Source of the DNA: Chlorophyllum brunneum
Lineage: Eukaryota > Basidiomycota > Agaricomycetes > Agaricales > Agaricaceae
Direction of reading: 5' to 3'
Length of the DNA: 64,000 nt
Assembly: GCA_963576785.1 (NCBI GenBank)
Contig: OY756151.1
Location: 868,001-932,000 of the forward strand
Below are positions 61,640 through 64,000 of the stretch, in pieces. The notes under the pieces are model-generated. The model had not been told where the DNA came from. It ran no database searches and worked only from the letters and a program-made list of their open reading frames with translations. The translations under genes and the position numbers were made by a program. Numbering within the stretch: position 1 is the stretch's first letter; every line of letters begins with the position of its first letter.

Positions 61640-64000
61640 CCGCGAGCCAATAAACCTAGAATTTCTGTTTTATCTCACAATAGACGATACATAATCCCCC
61701 AGAAACAAAACTCTACGCGCGAACTTCTCCTCAACTCTACAATCCAGACAAGAAAAGGACGCAGACCAATTACAACCCTTGTAGACTCCAGATGCACCCA
61801 CACGTGCATAGCATAATGAACAATAGACGAAGAACAGATCCCGACTAAACCCTTGGAAACCCCAATCAGAGTAATCAATGCCGATGGAACAGAAAATAAA
61901 AAAGGGGAGATAACGGACAAGGCACAACTGGTATTAAACAACGGCAACCACACGGAACAAATTGATGCCCTAGTAACACAATTGGAAAGCGCAGACTTAT
62001 ACCTTGGACATGACTGGCTGGTCAAACATAACCCGGAAATCGATTGGAACAATCACGTCATACAATTCACCCGATGCCCAGATGATTGCAAAATATCACA
62101 TAGCGACATACAGTTCAACAAGAGAATACGGACAGTCAAAGAACACATTGAAGAGAAAAAGGCGGACCGGACGAACGATGAAGATTTACCACCATACCTC
62201 CAACAATACACCTACCTATTCAACAAGAAAAACTTCAATAAACTACCCAAGCACACGGTATGGGACCACGAGATAAACCTGTCTGAAGATGCACCCCCGG
62301 TACTACAGTCCAAAGTCTACCCAATGATGATAACGGAGAAACAGGAACTACAGAAGTTCCTTGACAAGAACCTCGCCTCAGGACGAATCAGACCATCACA
62401 ATCCCCCTACGCCACCCCATGTTTCTTTATACCAAAAAAGGATGGAACAAAACGCCTGGTACAGGATTACAAAAAGCTGAATGAACACACCATCAAGGAT
62501 AAGACACCACTGCCACTCATAGGCGAAGTCCTAGACTAGTTAAAAGACGCGAAGGTGTTCAACAAGCTCGATATCATCTGGGGATACAACAACGTCAGGA
62601 TCAGAGAAGGGGATGAATGGAAGGCAGTGTTTGTAACAAACAGTGGATTATTCGAACCTATGGTCATGTTCTTCGGGATGAGCAATTCACCAGCAACCTT
62701 TCAGAGGATGATGAACACGGTATTTTGGGAAATGTTACATGAGGGCACGCTCGTCAACTACATGGACGACTTTGTCATTCCAGGAACCACGCAGGAAGAA
62801 CTCGAGGAAAGAACAACACGGTTCTTAGACATTGCAGCCAGACACCAGCTTTATTTCAAGCGGTCAAAATGTGTGTTTGACGCGAAGGAAATACCCATAC
62901 TAGGCTTTATAGTGGGACAAGGCAGTGTTAAAATGGAGGAAGAGAAGGTGAAAGTAGTGAGAGAATGGCCAATACCCAAATCCGTGAAAGATGTTGAAAA
63001 ATTCCTGGGTTTTGCAAACTTCTACCGACGATTCATACAAGACTTCAGTAATATAGCAACACCCCTACACGAGCTGAAGAAGAAAGATGCGCAATGGTCA
63101 TGGTCGGAACGACAACAACAGGCATTTGAGAAGATCAAGGAAAAGATCACGAACGAACCAGTACTAGCAATGCCCCAAGACAAAGGACAATACAGAGTAG
63201 AAGTGGATGCATCGGGATACGGAGTAGGAGCGGTATTATCACAAAACCAGAATGACCAATCGCCTTTCACTCGAGAACAATGACACCGGCAGAACGAAAC
63301 TACCAAATCTATGACAAGGAACTACTAGCAATCCGAGAAGCGATCAAAACGTAGAGACAATACCTACTTGATGCTGACAAACCATTCAAGATATGGACGG
63401 ACCACAAGAACTTAGGATACTTCAGGAAACCGCAACAACTCACAGGACGACAGGCAAGATGGCAACTGGAATTACAAGAATATTGCTATACACTAAAACA
63501 CATACCCGGGAAAACGAACACGAAAGCAGATGTGCTATCAAGACTAGCAAAAATGGACATAACCAGAGACAACACAAATATCACGCTATTACCCAACCAC
63601 CTATTCGATAACACTATCACTGAGATCAGACAAATTTGGGAGATATCGGGAGAAGAAGACCTGAAACACCGATTACAAAAAGAGCAAAAAAGAGAAACAC
63701 AGTGGCTAAGAGAAAAGGAGAAATGACCAGAGGAGATATGGGAAACAGATGGATTGCCCATGTTCGAAGGAAGAATATACGTACCACCAAATGCCGAGTT
63801 ATGCCAAGAAATACTCCAACAACACCATGACAGAACAGACGTAGGACACCTGGGACAGCACAGAATGATCGAACTCCTCAAAAGGACATATTGGTGGCCA
63901 CAGATGCACAATGATGTTAAACGATACATCAAGGAATGCGACACATGTCAGCGAAACAAGATACTCCGGACACAACCTACCACACATCTCCATCCACTAC
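61640..64000 (+). pseudogene. gypsy pol, broken by stops and a frameshift
   Basis: Protease: TTLVDSRCTHTCIA near 61775, where the catalytic DSG reads DSR, followed by two stop codons. Reading resumes through ADLYLGHDWLVKHNPEIDW (protease C-terminus) and reverse transcriptase: KQELQKFLDKNLASGRIRPS, ATPCFFIPKKDGTKRLVQDY, an in-frame TAG at 62537-62539, FNKLDIIWGYNNVRIREGDE, FFGMSNSPATFQRMMN and the catalytic LVNYMDDFVI, which is intact. RNase H: YRVEVDASGYGVGAVLSQN, then a frameshift near 63280, DKELLAI and a TAG near 63351. The integrase zinc finger (HHDRTDVGHLG ... CDTCQRN) is cut by the window end. No intact polyprotein is possible from this copy. Confidence 0.92.

Larger units (their letters stand above)
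59973..64000 (+). mobile_element. Ty3/gypsy LTR retrotransposon, 3' end outside window
   Basis: 5' LTR (59973-60266), gag (60360-61631), then pol in the order protease, reverse transcriptase, RNase H and integrase zinc finger, which is the gypsy order. Pol has several stops and a frameshift. Integrase is cut by the window end. CpG dinucleotides are frequent, unlike in the two neighbouring elements. Inserted within the ORF1 remnant at 58204-59972. Confidence 0.95.

Overview
The window is nuclear DNA of a filamentous basidiomycete, most likely a mushroom-forming Agaricomycete. I do not name a species. The evidence is dense short GT-AG introns (mostly 44-61 nt), 14-25 nt microexons, a URA2-type fused pyrimidine gene, class I hydrophobins, an Agaricomycete-type multi-membrane-span protein family, and Ty1/copia, LINE-type and Ty3/gypsy retroelements. 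I rebuilt spliced models by hand. Many are supported by exon sums divisible by three and by recognisable protein families across every junction.

Left part (1-31.4 kb) is a conventional gene-rich region. It holds a six-exon protein with a fungal SLATT two-helix membrane domain (1740-3620), URA2 (3935-11098, minus, 2231 aa), and a pair of class I hydrophobins (12840-13794 and 17656-18232, minus) that bracket a ten-exon beta-tubulin gene (14923-16889, minus). These are followed by an uncharacterised multi-span membrane protein (19665-22617, minus), an uncharacterised possible RNase H-fold protein (22901-24768, minus), a phytanoyl-CoA dioxygenase-family gene (25188-26271), an unknown acidic protein (about 26485-27513), and GPI1, a subunit of the first enzyme of GPI-anchor synthesis (29225-31336).

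Middle part (33.6-50.4 kb) is a large inverted duplication. Each arm is about 3.5 kb and carries the same convergent pair of F-box-like genes. The arms enclose a 9.7 kb spacer with three single-copy genes: an MpaB/DUF2236-type oxygenase, an NAD-dependent SDR/epimerase, and a 907-aa protein that I read as four tandem dsRBD-like modules on symmetric phase-1 exons. A third, diverged and broken F-box copy is cut exactly at the right arm boundary. The outer 1.35 kb of the arms is almost identical and free of indels, while the inner 2.1 kb has drifted, which suggests recent conversion.

Right part (51.4-64 kb) is repetitive. A decayed Ty1/copia element (minus) is almost without CpG dinucleotides. 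It is followed by a broken LINE-type ORF1, which is interrupted inside its zinc-knuckle region by a younger, CpG-rich Ty3/gypsy element that runs off the window end. The 5' LTR of that element (59973-60266) is delimited by TGTTAC...GTAACA.

The most novel-looking items are the four-module dsRBD-like gene, the inverted F-box duplication with its identity step and truncated third copy, and the SLATT protein, whose domain is known from prokaryotic conflict systems.
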